Shown in pieces: positions 9,196 through 19,280 of a DNA stretch of 64,000 nucleotides. A program made the position numbers and the translations under genes. The notes beneath the pieces are model-generated. The model saw only the letters and a program-made list of their open reading frames with translations, made no database searches and was not told the origin of the DNA. Position 1 is the first letter of the stretch, and every line of letters begins with the position of its first letter. The DNA is from Cytobacillus sp. IB215665 (GTDB taxonomy: Bacteria > Bacillota > Bacilli > Bacillales > SM2101), in the NCBI RefSeq assembly GCF_033963835.1, contig NZ_JAXBME010000022.1:1-64000 (forward strand), written 5' to 3'.

Positions 9196-10176
9196 ATGAA
9201 AATTCTTTTTTTTATTGTAAATATTGCAGCTGGAAACGGCAAAGCAAAAACAATCTGGAACGAGGTCAAACATGAGCTCGGAAAACAAAATATCGAATAT
9301 CGATCTTTTTTGACGAACTCACCTGGACATGCAGAGCAGTTGGTGAAAGGGATTGTTAAGAGACATCCGTGGAAGGTTGCTGGCATTGTTGTAGTTGGTG
9401 GTGATGGAACAATGCATGAAGTAATTAACGGTTTAGCAGGCTTTTCTAAGATAAATGTAGGCTTTATTTCGGCAGGATCAGGAAATGATTTTGCGAGGGG
9501 CTTTTCAGTTCCTCAAGCACCATTAGAGGCTCTAAAACATATAATAGATGATAAAGAATCAAGTTATTCTTTATTTGATTTAGGGCAATATACCATAAGT
9601 AACCCTCTAAAGAAATTACGATACTTTGTTAATAATTTGGGGGTTGGCTTTGATGCTGAAGTTGCTAGCAAAGCGAATAAATCGCACTTAAAAAAACGCT
9701 TAAATAAAATTGGCTTCGGATCACTTATATACGTCATAATTCTAATACAAACTTTATTTACTTATAAAAGATCAGATGTAACTATTACGATAGATGGAAA
9801 TATTCATCGTTTTAAAAATGTCTGGTTTATGACTGTTTCCAATCAAGCATATTATGGTGGAGGGATGAAAATATCTCCACGTGCACTACCAAATGATGGA
9901 ATATTAGATGTAACAATTGTTCATAATGTATCACGTATAAAGTTATTAGCGGTATTTATGAGCGTGTTTTTTGGTCTGCACACAAAGTTTAAAGGAGTAA
10001 ATATGAAATCAGGTAAGTGTATTGATATTTCAAGTAGAGACTCACTTTTAGTACATGCTGACGGAGAGATAGTAGGCATGTCACCAGTAAATGTAAAAAT
10101 ACAGAACAAAGCAGTCTCCTTTTATACGACTCACTCTGTAGGAAAATCACATGGAGAAATAATTAGGAGTGAATGA
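9196..10176 (+). CDS. ytlR: Diacylglycerol/lipid kinase family protein (YtlR)
   Basis: ATP-dependent lipid kinase of the DagK/YegS group, 326 residues. The nucleotide-binding motif GGDGTMHEVINGL is near 73-85, and the second loop SAGSGNDFARG is near 95-105. A C-terminal beta domain ends with VHADGEIVG near 285. It lies 12 bases after ytlQ, with AGAAGGTAG as ribosome-binding site, and overlaps the next gene in an ATGA junction, so ytlQ, ytlR and amyX probably form an operon. Which lipid it phosphorylates is not known. Confidence 0.85.
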   Translation: MKILFFIVNIAAGNGKAKTIWNEVKHELGKQNIEYRSFLTNSPGHAEQLVKGIVKRHPWKVAGIVVVGGDGTMHEVINGLAGFSKINVGFISAGSGNDFARGFSVPQAPLEALKHIIDDKESSYSLFDLGQYTISNPLKKLRYFVNNLGVGFDAEVASKANKSHLKKRLNKIGFGSLIYVIILIQTLFTYKRSDVTITIDGNIHRFKNVWFMTVSNQAYYGGGMKISPRALPNDGILDVTIVHNVSRIKLLAVFMSVFFGLHTKFKGVNMKSGKCIDISSRDSLLVHADGEIVGMSPVNVKIQNKAVSFYTTHSVGKSHGEIIRSE

Positions 10177-12335
10177 ATTTGTTACAGATTAGACGTACCT
10201 ACGAGGCATTTTTAGATGAAATGAATTTGATCACGATTATTATGCCAAAAATATATAGACAAGGGTTGTCTAACTCTTTTACACTCCAAGGTGACGAGGA
10301 TGTTAACGAACAATTACAAATATGTTCTACATTTGATGATAATTTGTATATAAAGTATGAATGTAAAGCAGCTTGTCAGATAGAAGTCGGTAAATCATAT
10401 GCTGTTTATGATGATGAAGGCTGTAGTACTGATTTACAGGTTGGGGCTGTTATTAGAACATCTGAATTTGATGAGCTATATGCTTATGATGGGAATGATT
10501 TAGGAGTTACATTTTCTAAAAAATATTCACTGTTTAAATTATGGGCTCCAAGTGCAACGAAGGTGAAATTAAAAATAACGAATCCCATTGATAACGAGAA
10601 GAAATATTACGAGATGAATCGTGGAAATCATGGAGTATGGGATATATTAATACATGATGACCTAGAAGGTGTATATTACTCATACCTTGTTTGTGTAAAT
10701 CTTATATGGAAGGAAGCCATCGATCCGTATGCTGTAGCTATATCTGTAAATAGTGAGTATGGTGTCATTGTCGATTTTAAAAAAACAGCTGTGCAAGATT
10801 ATGAATTGCCACCTTTAGAGCATGCAACAGACGCGGTTATTTATGAAATCCATACACGGGATTTTTCTACACATCCTAATAGCGGTATTAACGAGAAAGG
10901 TAAGTATAAAGGACTAATTGCATCACAAACTTCTGAAAGTAGTGGTTCATATACAGGATTTTCTTACTTGGTAGATTTAGGTATTACACATGTAGAACTA
11001 ATGCCTTGTAATGATTTTGCTGGTGTGGATGATCTTACTCCAGAAAAAACATATAATTGGGGATACAATCCACTACACTATAATGCTCCAGAAGGTAGCT
11101 ATTCTAGTAATCCTCAAAATCCTTACAATCGTATTAATGAGTTAAAAAAAGTAATTACTACTTTTCATAAAAATGGCTTAAGAGTCGTGTTGGATGTCGT
11201 ATATAATCACGTATATATTCGAGAACAATCATCGTTCGAAAAAATCGTGCCAGGGTATTTTTTTCGACACGATGAGAATGGTCTTCCATCAAATGGAACG
11301 GGTGTTGGCAATGATATTGCATCAGAACGAAGAATGGTGAGAAAGTTCATTATTGACTCTGTTCTCTTTTGGCTTAATGAGTACCATATTGATGGCTTTC
11401 GTTTTGATTTAATGGGTATTTTAGATGTTGATACGATGAATAGAATTAGAACAGCTGTAGATGAGATTGATTCAAGTATCATTTTATTCGGAGAAGGCTG
11501 GGATTTACCAACATCCCTGCCAACTGAAATGAAAGCTACAATACAAAATGCAAAAAAACTCCCTAGAATTGGACATTTCAATGACCAATTTAGAGACCGT
11601 ATAAAAGGTAGTACTTTTAAACTTGAAGATAAAGGGTTTTCTTTAGGTAATAGCTTTCAACTTGATAAGGTTAAGGAAGTTATTACGGGAAGTATAAGCT
11701 ATAATCAAGCTAAGATAGGTATGTTTGATGAACCTGTACAATCAATTAATTATGTAGAATCACACGATAATCATACGATGTGGGATAAAATGCTTAAAAG
11801 CAACGCAGATGAAAATGAAGAAACTCGAATGAAAAGGCAGCGCTTAGCTACAGCAATCGTCCTTTTATCGCAAGGTATTCCATTTGTCCATAGCGGACAG
11901 GAATTTTTTCGTACTAAATTGGGTGTTGAAAATAGTTATAAATCACCTGATGAAATCAATTGGCTAGACTGGGATAGAAAAGTCATATATGAATCGAGTG
12001 TGCGTTATACGAAAGGTTTGCTGTTACTCCGAAAAAAGCATCGGGCCTTTCGATTTCCTGAATCCAGTCTAATTAGAAAACATTTAAAATTTATTACAGA
12101 TAATGATCAAGTAATTGCTTACCAATTACTTGATGTTGCTAAATACGGTCCGTGGGCATATATTACTGTTATACACAATAGTAGTAAAGATGAACAATTG
12201 GTTAAAATAGATAGTGGAGAGGTTTGGGAAGCTGTTTGTCATGGGGATAAAACAGGTATTACACCGCTTATAAAAATGACAGGAAATCAAATAATCGTAC
12301 CATCAATTAGTACATTGGTATTAATTCGTAATTAG
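10173..12335 (+). CDS. amyX: Type I pullulanase AmyX
   Basis: Alpha-1,6-debranching enzyme of family GH13, 720 residues, with no signal peptide, so intracellular. An N-terminal carbohydrate-binding/Early-set region at about 1-210 precedes the TIM barrel. Active-site regions seen: DVVYNHV near 342, GFRFDLMG near 408 with the nucleophile Asp, GEGWD near 440 with the acid Glu, and ESHDNH near 530. The pullulanase signature reads YNWGYNP here (Asn where many have Asp). Its start overlaps the ytlR stop (ATGA). A rho-independent terminator follows. Confidence 0.9.
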   Translation: MNLLQIRRTYEAFLDEMNLITIIMPKIYRQGLSNSFTLQGDEDVNEQLQICSTFDDNLYIKYECKAACQIEVGKSYAVYDDEGCSTDLQVGAVIRTSEFDELYAYDGNDLGVTFSKKYSLFKLWAPSATKVKLKITNPIDNEKKYYEMNRGNHGVWDILIHDDLEGVYYSYLVCVNLIWKEAIDPYAVAISVNSEYGVIVDFKKTAVQDYELPPLEHATDAVIYEIHTRDFSTHPNSGINEKGKYKGLIASQTSESSGSYTGFSYLVDLGITHVELMPCNDFAGVDDLTPEKTYNWGYNPLHYNAPEGSYSSNPQNPYNRINELKKVITTFHKNGLRVVLDVVYNHVYIREQSSFEKIVPGYFFRHDENGLPSNGTGVGNDIASERRMVRKFIIDSVLFWLNEYHIDGFRFDLMGILDVDTMNRIRTAVDEIDSSIILFGEGWDLPTSLPTEMKATIQNAKKLPRIGHFNDQFRDRIKGSTFKLEDKGFSLGNSFQLDKVKEVITGSISYNQAKIGMFDEPVQSINYVESHDNHTMWDKMLKSNADENEETRMKRQRLATAIVLLSQGIPFVHSGQEFFRTKLGVENSYKSPDEINWLDWDRKVIYESSVRYTKGLLLLRKKHRAFRFPESSLIRKHLKFITDNDQVIAYQLLDVAKYGPWAYITVIHNSSKDEQLVKIDSGEVWEAVCHGDKTGITPLIKMTGNQIIVPSISTLVLIRN

Positions 12336-12388
12336 AACTTGTTATTTTTACTTGACTAAAAAAGTAAAAGAGATATAAAATTTAAAGG

Positions 12389-12427
12389 ATGGCTATTACT
12401 AAATATTCATATAGCCGTCTTTTTTAT
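12389..12427 (+). terminator. Rho-independent terminator after amyX
   Basis: GATGGCTAT pairs with ATAGCCGTC across a 12-14 base loop and is followed by TTTTTT. This is the likely end of the ytlQ-ytlR-amyX transcript. Confidence 0.8.
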
Positions 12428-12561
12428 TCTAATGAAAAATAAGTATAACTTTTTCTGAGCTATTTTTCGTAGTTCATCTAAGATTAGATATAGCGCCTAT
12501 CCCCAAGAGGTGACTTTTCTTATACAAGACGACATGTGTGTTGACATTGAGGGTGAAATAG

Positions 12562-13347
12562 TTGGAGCATATATTAGGTAATGAGTGGGAGATATATCCT
12601 GCTGGTGGAGCAACTGGAGAAGCATACTTTGCTCGATTCAATGAACGAAAATTATTTTTAAAACGTAATTCTTCACCATTTCTAGCTGTGTTATCAGCTG
12701 AAGGAATCGTACCTAAGTTGGTATGGACAAAACGTATGGCAAATGGTGATGTAATTACAGCTCAACAATGGTTGAACGGTCGCGAGTTAAAGCATGCGGA
12801 TATGATTGATATTAGAGTTGTGGATTTATTACAGAAAATTCATAACTCGACAGAATTATTACGGATGCTTACACGGTTAGAGAAAAAACCACTGTTACCA
12901 GAGATGATTATAAATGAACTGTTAATTTATTTTCCTATTGAAGAAACAGAAATTCCGGACATCAAGTTTGCATTAACATTTTTACAGAAAGAGCTTCCAG
13001 CTATAGAATACAATAATAAAGTTGTTTGTCATTGCGATATTAATCATAATAATTGGTTATTATCTGAAACAAATGAACTTTATTTAATTGATTGGGATGG
13101 AGCGATGATAGCTGATCCTGCTATTGATATTGGCATGTTATTGTATCGTTATATTCCAAAGCATGAATGGAGCTCATGGCTTGAGCGTTACGGAATAGAA
13201 CTGACTTCAAATTTACATGCAAGAATGAAGTGGTACGTTATCGCTCAAACATTAATGTCTATACATTGGTATAAAACGAAGAATAAAGAAAAAGAATTTC
13301 AAAACTGGTTAAGCTATTTAAATGAACTTTTATATATAGATAAATAA
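12562..13347 (+). CDS. ytmP: Phosphotransferase/aminoglycoside-kinase fold protein YtmP
   Basis: Small-molecule kinase fold of the choline/aminoglycoside phosphotransferase (APH) family, 261 residues. The catalytic loop is VVCHCDINHNNWLL near 155-168 and the metal-binding LIDWDGAMIADP near 174-185. The physiological substrate is unknown. The start is TTG at 12562, chosen because GAGGGTG ends six bases before it and no in-frame ATG is near. It is the B. subtilis ytmP counterpart, followed by a perfect hairpin. Confidence 0.8.
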   Translation: MEHILGNEWEIYPAGGATGEAYFARFNERKLFLKRNSSPFLAVLSAEGIVPKLVWTKRMANGDVITAQQWLNGRELKHADMIDIRVVDLLQKIHNSTELLRMLTRLEKKPLLPEMIINELLIYFPIEETEIPDIKFALTFLQKELPAIEYNNKVVCHCDINHNNWLLSETNELYLIDWDGAMIADPAIDIGMLLYRYIPKHEWSSWLERYGIELTSNLHARMKWYVIAQTLMSIHWYKTKNKEKEFQNWLSYLNELLYIDK

Positions 13348-13374
13348 GGCAATCGGATTAATTTCCGATTGCCT
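13347..13374 (+). terminator. Hairpin terminator after ytmP
   Basis: AGGCAATCGG pairs with CCGATTGCCT around an eight-base loop, starting at the ytmP stop codon. The downstream tract CATATTATG is only moderately T-rich. Confidence 0.65.
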
Positions 13375-13393
13375 CATATTATGTGATATAACA

Positions 13394-13500
13394 AAGGTTT
13401 TATCATAAACTTTGTTGCTGCTGGTATTAAAAATAGACAGTAAGATGTTACTTGCTTAAATCTAAGAGCAAAAAGCAACAAAACTATACGAAAACAGCCT
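13394..13500 (+). repeat. Dispersed intergenic inverted-repeat element, copy 4
   Basis: A 107-bp copy. The left end is TCATAAACTTTGTTGCTG and the right end GCAACAAAACTATACGAAAA followed by CAGCC. Both ends here are of the GTTGC type, so the copy is more symmetric than the others. The interior ATTAAAAATAGACAGTAAGA recurs near 18570 and in part near 32490 and 51330. Confidence 0.7.
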
Positions 13501-13636
13501 AATTAAATTAGAACAGTAACAAATGATTTTAATTAGTTCTCATCTTTTTTAACAAGACAAGATTTAATGAACACTTGGTTATAAGTATCTATTCATTTGT
13601 CGAAAAGGAACAATTAATGCTAAAAAGAGCAGTGGT

Positions 13637-13915
13637 TTATGTTAATTGTGTAATGTCATCAACCCATTGAGACAACTCTTGTTGATGTGTAGAAATATGA
13701 TTTTCTAAATTTTGGCTGTTCTTTCCGCTTTGGCTGTAATTATATATGTTCTCGAATGTATTATTCAACTCTAATTGACTGTTTGAGCTATTCATTAAAG
13801 ACTTAACAAGACGTTCTACTTGTTCACATTCTGAAACAGTCCCACAGCAATCGGATAGATGGTTTTCTAAAATATCTTTTAATAAATTTATTTGATGATT
13901 TTGGTCTAGAGGCAT
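13637..13915 (-). CDS. ytzH: YtzH-like family protein
   Basis: A 92-residue soluble, helical protein with no recognisable catalytic motif, transcribed against its neighbours. It starts MPLDQNHQINLLKDILENHL and carries a CCGTVSECEQVERLVKSLM segment. Size and location between ytmP and trmB match B. subtilis ytzH, a conserved gene of unknown function. The ribosome-binding site AAGGAAGTG precedes the ATG on the minus strand. Confidence 0.8.
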   Translation of the reverse strand: MPLDQNHQINLLKDILENHLSDCCGTVSECEQVERLVKSLMNSSNSQLELNNTFENIYNYSQSGKNSQNLENHISTHQQELSQWVDDITQLT

Positions 13916-14114
13916 TATGACACTTCCTTTATGTGATTTTATAAAATGATTTATTATTAGTGTTATTTATAATTATAGATGCAAGATCTTCATTAGCTGA
14001 GAGTGATATAAACCTTCAATAGCAGGGTGAAGCTATTGACAATGAATGATTAAAACCACGCTTTTCTTAAAGTATGTAATAAGACAGTTTTTATTCAATA
14101 TGGAGGGAATTAAC

Positions 14115-14753
14115 ATGCGTTTACGTAATAAACCTTGGGCAAAAGACCACCTACTTCAATATCCTCAATTTGCAATACAAAACCCTGAGAATAATCAAGG
14201 GAAATGGCATGAGGTTTTTGGAAATAAGAATCCAATTCATATTGAAGTAGGAACAGGAAAAGGGAATTTTATTACAGAAATGGCGAGAGAACATCCACAT
14301 ATAAATTATATTGGGATCGAGGTCTATGAAAGTGTAATCGTGTCAGCACTTGATAAGCTAATTGAGGCTGATCTTCCAAATGTTAAAATAATTAATGCAA
14401 ATGCAGTTGATTTAGCAGAGTATTTTGCTAAAGGTGATATTGAAAGGGTTTATTTGAATTTCTCTGATCCATGGCCAAAAAATCGACATGAGAAACGTAG
14501 ATTAACATACCAGTCATTTCTACAATTATATGAAAATTTATTAGTTGACGGTGGAGAAATTCATTTTAAAACAGATAATCAGTCATTATTCGAGTATTCA
14601 TTAATGAGCTTTTCAAAATATGACCTGCAGCTAACTTATGTTAGTTTGGACCTTCATAAAAGTGACTTTAAAGGCAATATAATGACTGAATATGAACAAA
14701 AATTTTCATCTAAAGGACAAAGAATTTACCGATGTGAAGTGAAATATTCGTGA
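14115..14753 (+). CDS. trmB: tRNA (guanine-N7)-methyltransferase TrmB
   Basis: SAM-dependent enzyme making m7G46 in tRNA, 212 residues. The SAM motif I is [12 protein letters not shown] near 40-51. The family hallmark [15 protein letters not shown] is near 117-131. The catalytic Asp lies in that SDPWPK block. The ATG at 14115 is chosen because GGAGGG is eight bases upstream and the N terminus MRLRNKPWA is the usual one; an upstream in-frame extension has no support. It corresponds to B. subtilis ytmQ. Confidence 0.93.
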   Translation: MRLRNKPWAKDHLLQYPQFAIQNPENNQGKWHEVFGNKNPIHIEVGTGKGNFITEMAREHPHINYIGIEVYESVIVSALDKLIEADLPNVKIINANAVDLAEYFAKGDIERVYLNFSDPWPKNRHEKRRLTYQSFLQLYENLLVDGGEIHFKTDNQSLFEYSLMSFSKYDLQLTYVSLDLHKSDFKGNIMTEYEQKFSSKGQRIYRCEVKYS

Positions 14754-14763
14754 AATAAGAGAG

Positions 14764-14799
14764 ATAGACACATATGAGAACTCATATGTGTCTATTTTT
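14764..14799 (+). terminator. Rho-independent terminator after trmB
   Basis: ATAGACACATATGAG pairs with CTCATATGTGTCTAT and is followed by TTTTTG. This is a 15-bp stem immediately after the trmB stop. Confidence 0.85.
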
Positions 14800-14842
14800 G
14801 CTCTAAGTGTTAAAATGAATTAAATAGGAGAGGTGGGATAAT

Positions 14843-15685
14843 ATGGAGCAATTACGTCTTGGGAATTTTACATTAACATGGTTAAATGGTGGGGTAACTC
14901 ATTTGGATGGTGGAGCTATGTTTGGCGTAGTACCAAGGCCTCTTTGGTCAAAGAAATACGCCGTAAATGACTTAAATCAAATTGAACTAAGGACTGATCC
15001 GATTTTAATACAATATGAACAAAATAACTACTTAATAGAGTCTGGGATCGGGAACAATAAATTAACGAGTAAACAATTACGTAATTTTGGAGTAATTGAA
15101 GAGTCGTCAATAGATCAATCCTTAGCAAAGCTAAATTTATCAACAGCCGATATTGATTTTGTATTAATGACGCATATGCATTTTGATCATGCTTGTGGTT
15201 TAACAAAATGGGAAGACGATAAGCTTATGCCTACATTCCCAAATGCACAAATTATTACATCTGAGGTTGAATGGCATGAAATGAAACATCCTAATATACG
15301 TTCAAAAAACACATATTGGGAAAACAATTGGGTTCCCATAGAAACACAGATTAGAACATTTACTGATGAAATTGAACTCGTCAAAGGCTTGAAGATGATT
15401 CATACTGGTGGTCATAGTGATGGCCATTCAATTATTGTCATTGAAGAGGGAGATGAAATGTTATTACATATGGCAGACTTAATGCCAACACATGCACATC
15501 AAAACCCATTATGGGTAATGGCATACGATGACTATCCAATGAATTCTATTGAACAAAAACAGGAATGGATGCAGTTTGGAATGAAAAAGGGAGCATGGTA
15601 TAGCTTTTACCATGATGCATTATATCGAGCGATAAAATGGGATGAAGTGGGAGAAGTTATTTCTACAATTAAAAGAGAGAAATGA
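14843..15685 (+). CDS. ytnP: Metallo-beta-lactamase-fold hydrolase YtnP
   Basis: Zinc hydrolase, 280 residues. The metal-site motif [10 protein letters not shown] is near 112-121, with further ligands in GGHSDGHS near 190 and HMADL near 211. B. subtilis YtnP is described as a quorum-quenching lactonase-like enzyme that blocks Streptomyces signalling; whether this orthologue acts on lactones is inference. GAGAGGTGGG upstream supports the ATG. It stands alone between the trmB terminator and the reversed ytzB. Confidence 0.85.
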   Translation: MEQLRLGNFTLTWLNGGVTHLDGGAMFGVVPRPLWSKKYAVNDLNQIELRTDPILIQYEQNNYLIESGIGNNKLTSKQLRNFGVIEESSIDQSLAKLNLSTADIDFVLMTHMHFDHACGLTKWEDDKLMPTFPNAQIITSEVEWHEMKHPNIRSKNTYWENNWVPIETQIRTFTDEIELVKGLKMIHTGGHSDGHSIIVIEEGDEMLLHMADLMPTHAHQNPLWVMAYDDYPMNSIEQKQEWMQFGMKKGAWYSFYHDALYRAIKWDEVGEVISTIKREK

Positions 15686-15917
15686 GTAGGGTCACATATC
15701 ACCCACCACCTTTGAGTTAATTAAACTTTTTAATGGGAACTTAACGTAAACTATATTGTCTTATTTACAAAATTACAACAGCAAAATGAGATTTTACGTG
15801 CTAGCCATCTTTTTATAAAGGTAAAGATCCGACAAAACTCAGGTTATGTATGTCGTAACTGTTCTTACTTTACATGATAAAAACAAACTTATGAGAGCAC
15901 TGCTTTCTAAAATAGCG

Positions 15918-15957
15918 AGTTTCACCATTTCTATTCACTATAGAAAATGGTGAAACT
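15918..15957 (-). terminator. Long hairpin between ytnP and ytzB
   Basis: AGTTTCACCATTTCTAT pairs with ATAGAAAATGGTGAAACT (one mismatch/bulge). It lies 21 bases beyond the ytzB stop. On neither strand is there a long T-run, so it may end the convergent transcripts without a classical tail. Confidence 0.5.
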
Positions 15958-15978
15958 GATCTATACTATATACGTTTA

Positions 15979-16281
15979 TTAAACTACTTCTAATATAGTA
16001 CCTGTTTGTGCATCTACAATAAATGTATATTGTGTGCTTTGTCCATCCTCATTTCTACTAATACCGCCCTCATATACTCTGTAATTAATATGATCCTTTT
16101 TTATACTCTTTGGCGACATATTGATCCAAGACCCATTAATACTACCATTTTCCTTAAAAGCGTCTTTCGCTATCTTTAGCGCTTTTTCAGGTGATATTAA
16201 AGTGTTTGACATTGAATTTTGAACAACATACGCTCCTGCTAGTCCAACACCAATACCAAGAATAAACTTTTTCCAACCCAT
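15979..16281 (-). CDS. ytzB: PepSY-domain protein (YtzB)
   Basis: A 100-residue protein with an N-terminal hydrophobic anchor (about residues 5-20, FILGIGVGLAGAYVV). A single PepSY domain follows, seen as ALKIAKDAFKENG near 35-47 and FIVDAQTGTILEVV at the C terminus. PepSY domains are thought to bind or inhibit peptidases; it is probably membrane-tethered and faces outward. The strong GGAGAG ribosome-binding site lies just upstream. It corresponds in place to B. subtilis ytzB. Confidence 0.8.
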   Translation of the reverse strand: MGWKKFILGIGVGLAGAYVVQNSMSNTLISPEKALKIAKDAFKENGSINGSWINMSPKSIKKDHINYRVYEGGISRNEDGQSTQYTFIVDAQTGTILEVV

Positions 16282-16681
16282 CTAAAATCTCTCCTTTGCA
16301 AATAAAAGTAGTGTTAATTCTTTTTAAGCAATATTTAGACGATTACGCTATTTTCTAGAATCAATATTTTTCTCTTTTAGATAATTTTACTAATATGTGT
16401 AATTTTAATCAAACGAATTTGAAGTGAAAAAGGTTGAAGTGGAAACAATATAAAAAATTCGCTACAATGAACGATGTACAAACTAAATATATACTTGCTA
16501 TGTTTTCATCTGATTTATTCGAAGAGAGTATAATTGGTGTATGCTTGACAAGAAATCTATTAATGATTTAGTATACCTTGAATTTTTGTCGAATTGAAGA
16601 GTGGCAAATTGTGCATTAGTACACGATAAACCCTTTAAAACTATTTAAGAGCTACGACGAAATAGCACTAAAGAGAGGAAA
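16282..16681. other. Divergent ytzB/ytoP intergenic region
   Basis: About 400 AT-rich bases with no credible ORF, repeat copy or RNA motif that I can support. It must hold the promoters of both divergent genes, but no -35/-10 pair stands out. Confidence 0.5.
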
Positions 16682-17764
16682 ATGACAATGAATAAAGACA
16701 CACTAGATTTGTTTAAAACTTTAACGGAATTGCCAGGAGCACCTGGGAATGAGCATGCAGTTCGTAATTTTATGCGACAAGAAATTGAAAAATATTCAGA
16801 TGAAATTGTTCAAGATGGACTCGGTAGTATTTTTGGTGTTAGGAGAGGAGATAAGAATGGTCCAACGATAATGGTAGCGGGCCATATGGACGAAGTAGGC
16901 TTTATGGTAACCCAAATTACTTCTAGTGGACTTATTCGTTTTCAAACACTAGGTGGTTGGTGGAGTCAAGTGTTACTTGCACAACGTGTACAGGTAATCA
17001 CTGACAATGGTCCAGTCATTGGTGTAATTAGCTCAATTTCACCACATTTGTTGGAAGAGGAACAAAGAAATAAACCAATGAAAATAAAGGATATGCTAAT
17101 CGATATTGGTGCAGACAATAGAGAGGATGCTTTGGAAATTGGAATTAGACCAGGTCAACAGATTGTGCCTTTCTCTCAATTCACACCTATGGCAAATAAT
17201 AAGAAGATACTGGCTAAGGCATGGGATAATCGGTATGGATGTGGACTTTCGATTGAATTATTAAAGGAGCTAAAAGGTGAGCAATTACCTAATGTCCTTT
17301 TTTCAGGTGCAACCGTTCAAGAAGAGGTTGGATTAAGAGGTGCACAAACAGCCGCAAATATGATAAAACCAGACCTCTTTTTTGCTTTAGATGCCAGTGC
17401 TGCCAATGATACTACAGGGGATAAAAATGCATTTGGGCATCTTGGACAGGGAGCACTTCTCAGAATATTTGATCGCTCTATGATCACACATCGTGGTATG
17501 AGAGAATTTGTTTTAGATACAGCAGAATCAAATAACATCCCTTATCAATTTTTTGTTATGCCGACAGGTGGTACAGATGCAGGGAGAGTCCACATGTCTA
17601 ATAATGGTGTACCTTCAGCTGTCATTGGAATATGTTCACGTTATATTCATACTCACGGTTCGATTATTCATGTCGATGATTATGCTGCAGCCAAAGAGCT
17701 AATAGTAACATTAGTAAAAGCGTGTGATCAAACAACGGTTGATACAATACGTAATAATAGCTAG
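16682..17764 (+). CDS. ytoP: M42-family glutamyl aminopeptidase (YtoP)
   Basis: Cytosolic metallo-aminopeptidase of the M42 (glutamyl aminopeptidase/'glucanase') family, 360 residues. Metal ligands are in [11 protein letters not shown] near 66, [10 protein letters not shown] near 180, the catalytic pair [10 protein letters not shown] near 213, and [10 protein letters not shown] near 236. A final His ligand is in the IHTHGSI region near 326. ATG 16682 and ATG 16688 are both usable with AGAGAGG; I report the first. The location matches B. subtilis ytoP. Confidence 0.88.
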   Translation: MTMNKDTLDLFKTLTELPGAPGNEHAVRNFMRQEIEKYSDEIVQDGLGSIFGVRRGDKNGPTIMVAGHMDEVGFMVTQITSSGLIRFQTLGGWWSQVLLAQRVQVITDNGPVIGVISSISPHLLEEEQRNKPMKIKDMLIDIGADNREDALEIGIRPGQQIVPFSQFTPMANNKKILAKAWDNRYGCGLSIELLKELKGEQLPNVLFSGATVQEEVGLRGAQTAANMIKPDLFFALDASAANDTTGDKNAFGHLGQGALLRIFDRSMITHRGMREFVLDTAESNNIPYQFFVMPTGGTDAGRVHMSNNGVPSAVIGICSRYIHTHGSIIHVDDYAAAKELIVTLVKACDQTTVDTIRNNS

Positions 17765-17968
17765 GAAAGATATTTTCTCCAATAGGACTTTTCTATGATT
17801 ATGACAAATTTAGTAAAGCTTTTGTCATACTCAACAATAGAAAATTATGATAGTATATAGGGTATGGCATAGGTATTTTGTCCGATAGAGAATGACCTAT
17901 GTAGAAGAACAATAGAATTCATTTTTTAGCCAATCATCTTGTTTTTCAAAGGAGGAGAAAATAATCAT

Positions 17969-18478
17969 ATGAAAAAAATATTTAGCGTACTTTTCATAAG
18001 TATCCTTTCTCTTGTGCTATTTGGATGCAATGCTTCAATAGAAGAAGAAATTACACAAACAAAAGATCAAATGAAAACATTGTCTCAAAGTGAATCTTCT
18101 GAACCAAATAAAAGTAATGAACAATTTTCTTATTTTTTGCCGGATAACATGAGGATAGAAGATGATGAATCGTTAAATAATATTGTATTTATAGAAGGTA
18201 AACAGCATTATATCTTATTTGTTAATCCTCAAGAGGACGTTAAAAGTAAAGTATTGTATGAGGACATTAAGAAATCTGATGGTGACAATATAATTGATGA
18301 GACAATAGAAAGTGATAAGGGTTTTACCTATACTGTAGTGAATGAAACAGAAGATAAGTCGTATGAAGTAACTGTTGGAATTGGAGGAGTTAAAATGACG
18401 ACTGTTACTAAAGCGAATGCTATCTCTGAGAGCGCTGAAAAAATGTTGAATATTGTTAATTCAGTTTCTGTTAAATAG
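17969..18478 (+). CDS. Predicted lipoprotein of unknown function
   Basis: A 169-residue secreted lipoprotein. Residues 1-19 form a signal peptide (KKIFSVLFISILSLVLFG) ending in a LFGC lipobox, so Cys20 should be lipidated. A short charged linker rich in Ser, Glu and Asn follows. A small C-terminal domain (about 65-169) has alternating beta strands and no motif I know. ATG 17969 is chosen because of the strong AAAGGAGGAG upstream; an earlier in-frame ATG at 17939 lacks this. A hairpin terminator follows. Confidence 0.75.
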   Translation: MKKIFSVLFISILSLVLFGCNASIEEEITQTKDQMKTLSQSESSEPNKSNEQFSYFLPDNMRIEDDESLNNIVFIEGKQHYILFVNPQEDVKSKVLYEDIKKSDGDNIIDETIESDKGFTYTVVNETEDKSYEVTVGIGGVKMTTVTKANAISESAEKMLNIVNSVSVK

Positions 18479-18494
18479 TTTTTTTCTGAAAAGT

Positions 18495-18539
18495 GAGGAA
18501 TTCGCAAAATGGCAACTGTCATTAGAATTCCTTTTTTTG
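18495..18539 (+). terminator. Terminator after the lipoprotein gene
   Basis: AGGAATTC pairs with GAATTCCT around a 22-base loop and is followed by TTTTTTT. It lies about 20 bases after the stop codon. Confidence 0.7.
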
Positions 18540-18540
18540 T

Positions 18541-18700
18541 TAGACTCTGTTGTTACTATTTTTATTAAAAATAGACAATATGATGAGTTTTATGAGAGCT
18601 CATAATTGTAAAAGTAGAAAAGATACCATGTTAAATCAAGGTAATAACAAATGGCTGTTCGTATTAAATGTTGCTATTGTTTCTAAGATTTAAGCACATA
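18541..18700 (+). repeat. Degenerate dispersed-repeat copies
   Basis: The first part carries GACTCTGTTGTTACTATTTT and ATTAAAAATAGACAATATGA, then AGAAAAGATACCATG, all boxes of the forward repeat. At 18653 a second left-end-like block begins (GGCTGTTCGTATTAAATG followed by TTGCTATTG). Ends are degraded, so the boundaries are approximate. Confidence 0.45.
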
Positions 18701-18907
18701 TTCAATAAAGAGGTTAAACTTTTTATGATACCTCATTTGATCACAAGGTAAGAAGAGCTTCATTGGTCTGAAACTAAGGTACCTTTGTAGGTTAAGTAAG
18801 TCCGCTTTGTTTTTCTTAAGTACTGTTTACTTGTATGAGATTAATTAGTTTGGTATGATCCGAATTAAGAAAATGAAAAGATGAAACATAGGGGGCATGA
18901 ATTTATT

Positions 18908-19219
18908 ATGCAAAAGTTAGAAAGTGTACAGCAGTATAATGAGGTTATTCAAAATGATAAAGTGATTCTCATGTTTTCCGCAGACTGGTGTCCTGATTGT
19001 CGAGTAATCGAACCTGTTCTTCCAGAAATTATGGAGAAATATAATACTTACTCATTTTATTATGTAGATCGGGACAAGTTTGTAGATTTATGTGTGGAAC
19101 TAAATATATTTGGTATTCCTAGCTTTCTTGCATTTCACAACGGTGAAGAAGTTGGTCGGTTTGTAAGTAAAGATAGAAAAACAAAAGAAGAGATTGAGCA
19201 GTTTATTAATGAGTTGTAA
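18908..19219 (+). CDS. ytpP: Thioredoxin-family protein YtpP
   Basis: Small thiol-redox protein, 103 residues, thioredoxin fold. The active site is ADWCPDCRV near residues 23-31 (CPDC instead of the CGPC of TrxA). The cis-Pro loop is FGIPSFLAF near 67-75. It is probably a cytosolic oxidoreductase; its partner is unknown. The start at 18908 gives the usual N terminus; an in-frame ATG at 18881 is possible. ytpQ follows 61 bases later, as in B. subtilis. Confidence 0.85.
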   Translation: MQKLESVQQYNEVIQNDKVILMFSADWCPDCRVIEPVLPEIMEKYNTYSFYYVDRDKFVDLCVELNIFGIPSFLAFHNGEEVGRFVSKDRKTKEEIEQFINEL

Positions 19220-19280
19220 TTATATCTTTATAACCCTGAACAAATAAGATTATTAGAGAGAAGGGCGAGGTGGGATAAAG

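Larger units (their letters stand above)
18479..18907. other. Intergenic region with decayed repeats
   Basis: Apart from the terminator at 18495-18539 and two degraded repeat pieces at about 18541-18700, I see no gene. A TTGTTTTTC/TATGAG or TGGTATGAT (18851-18859, extended -10) element could be the ytpP promoter. Confidence 0.45.
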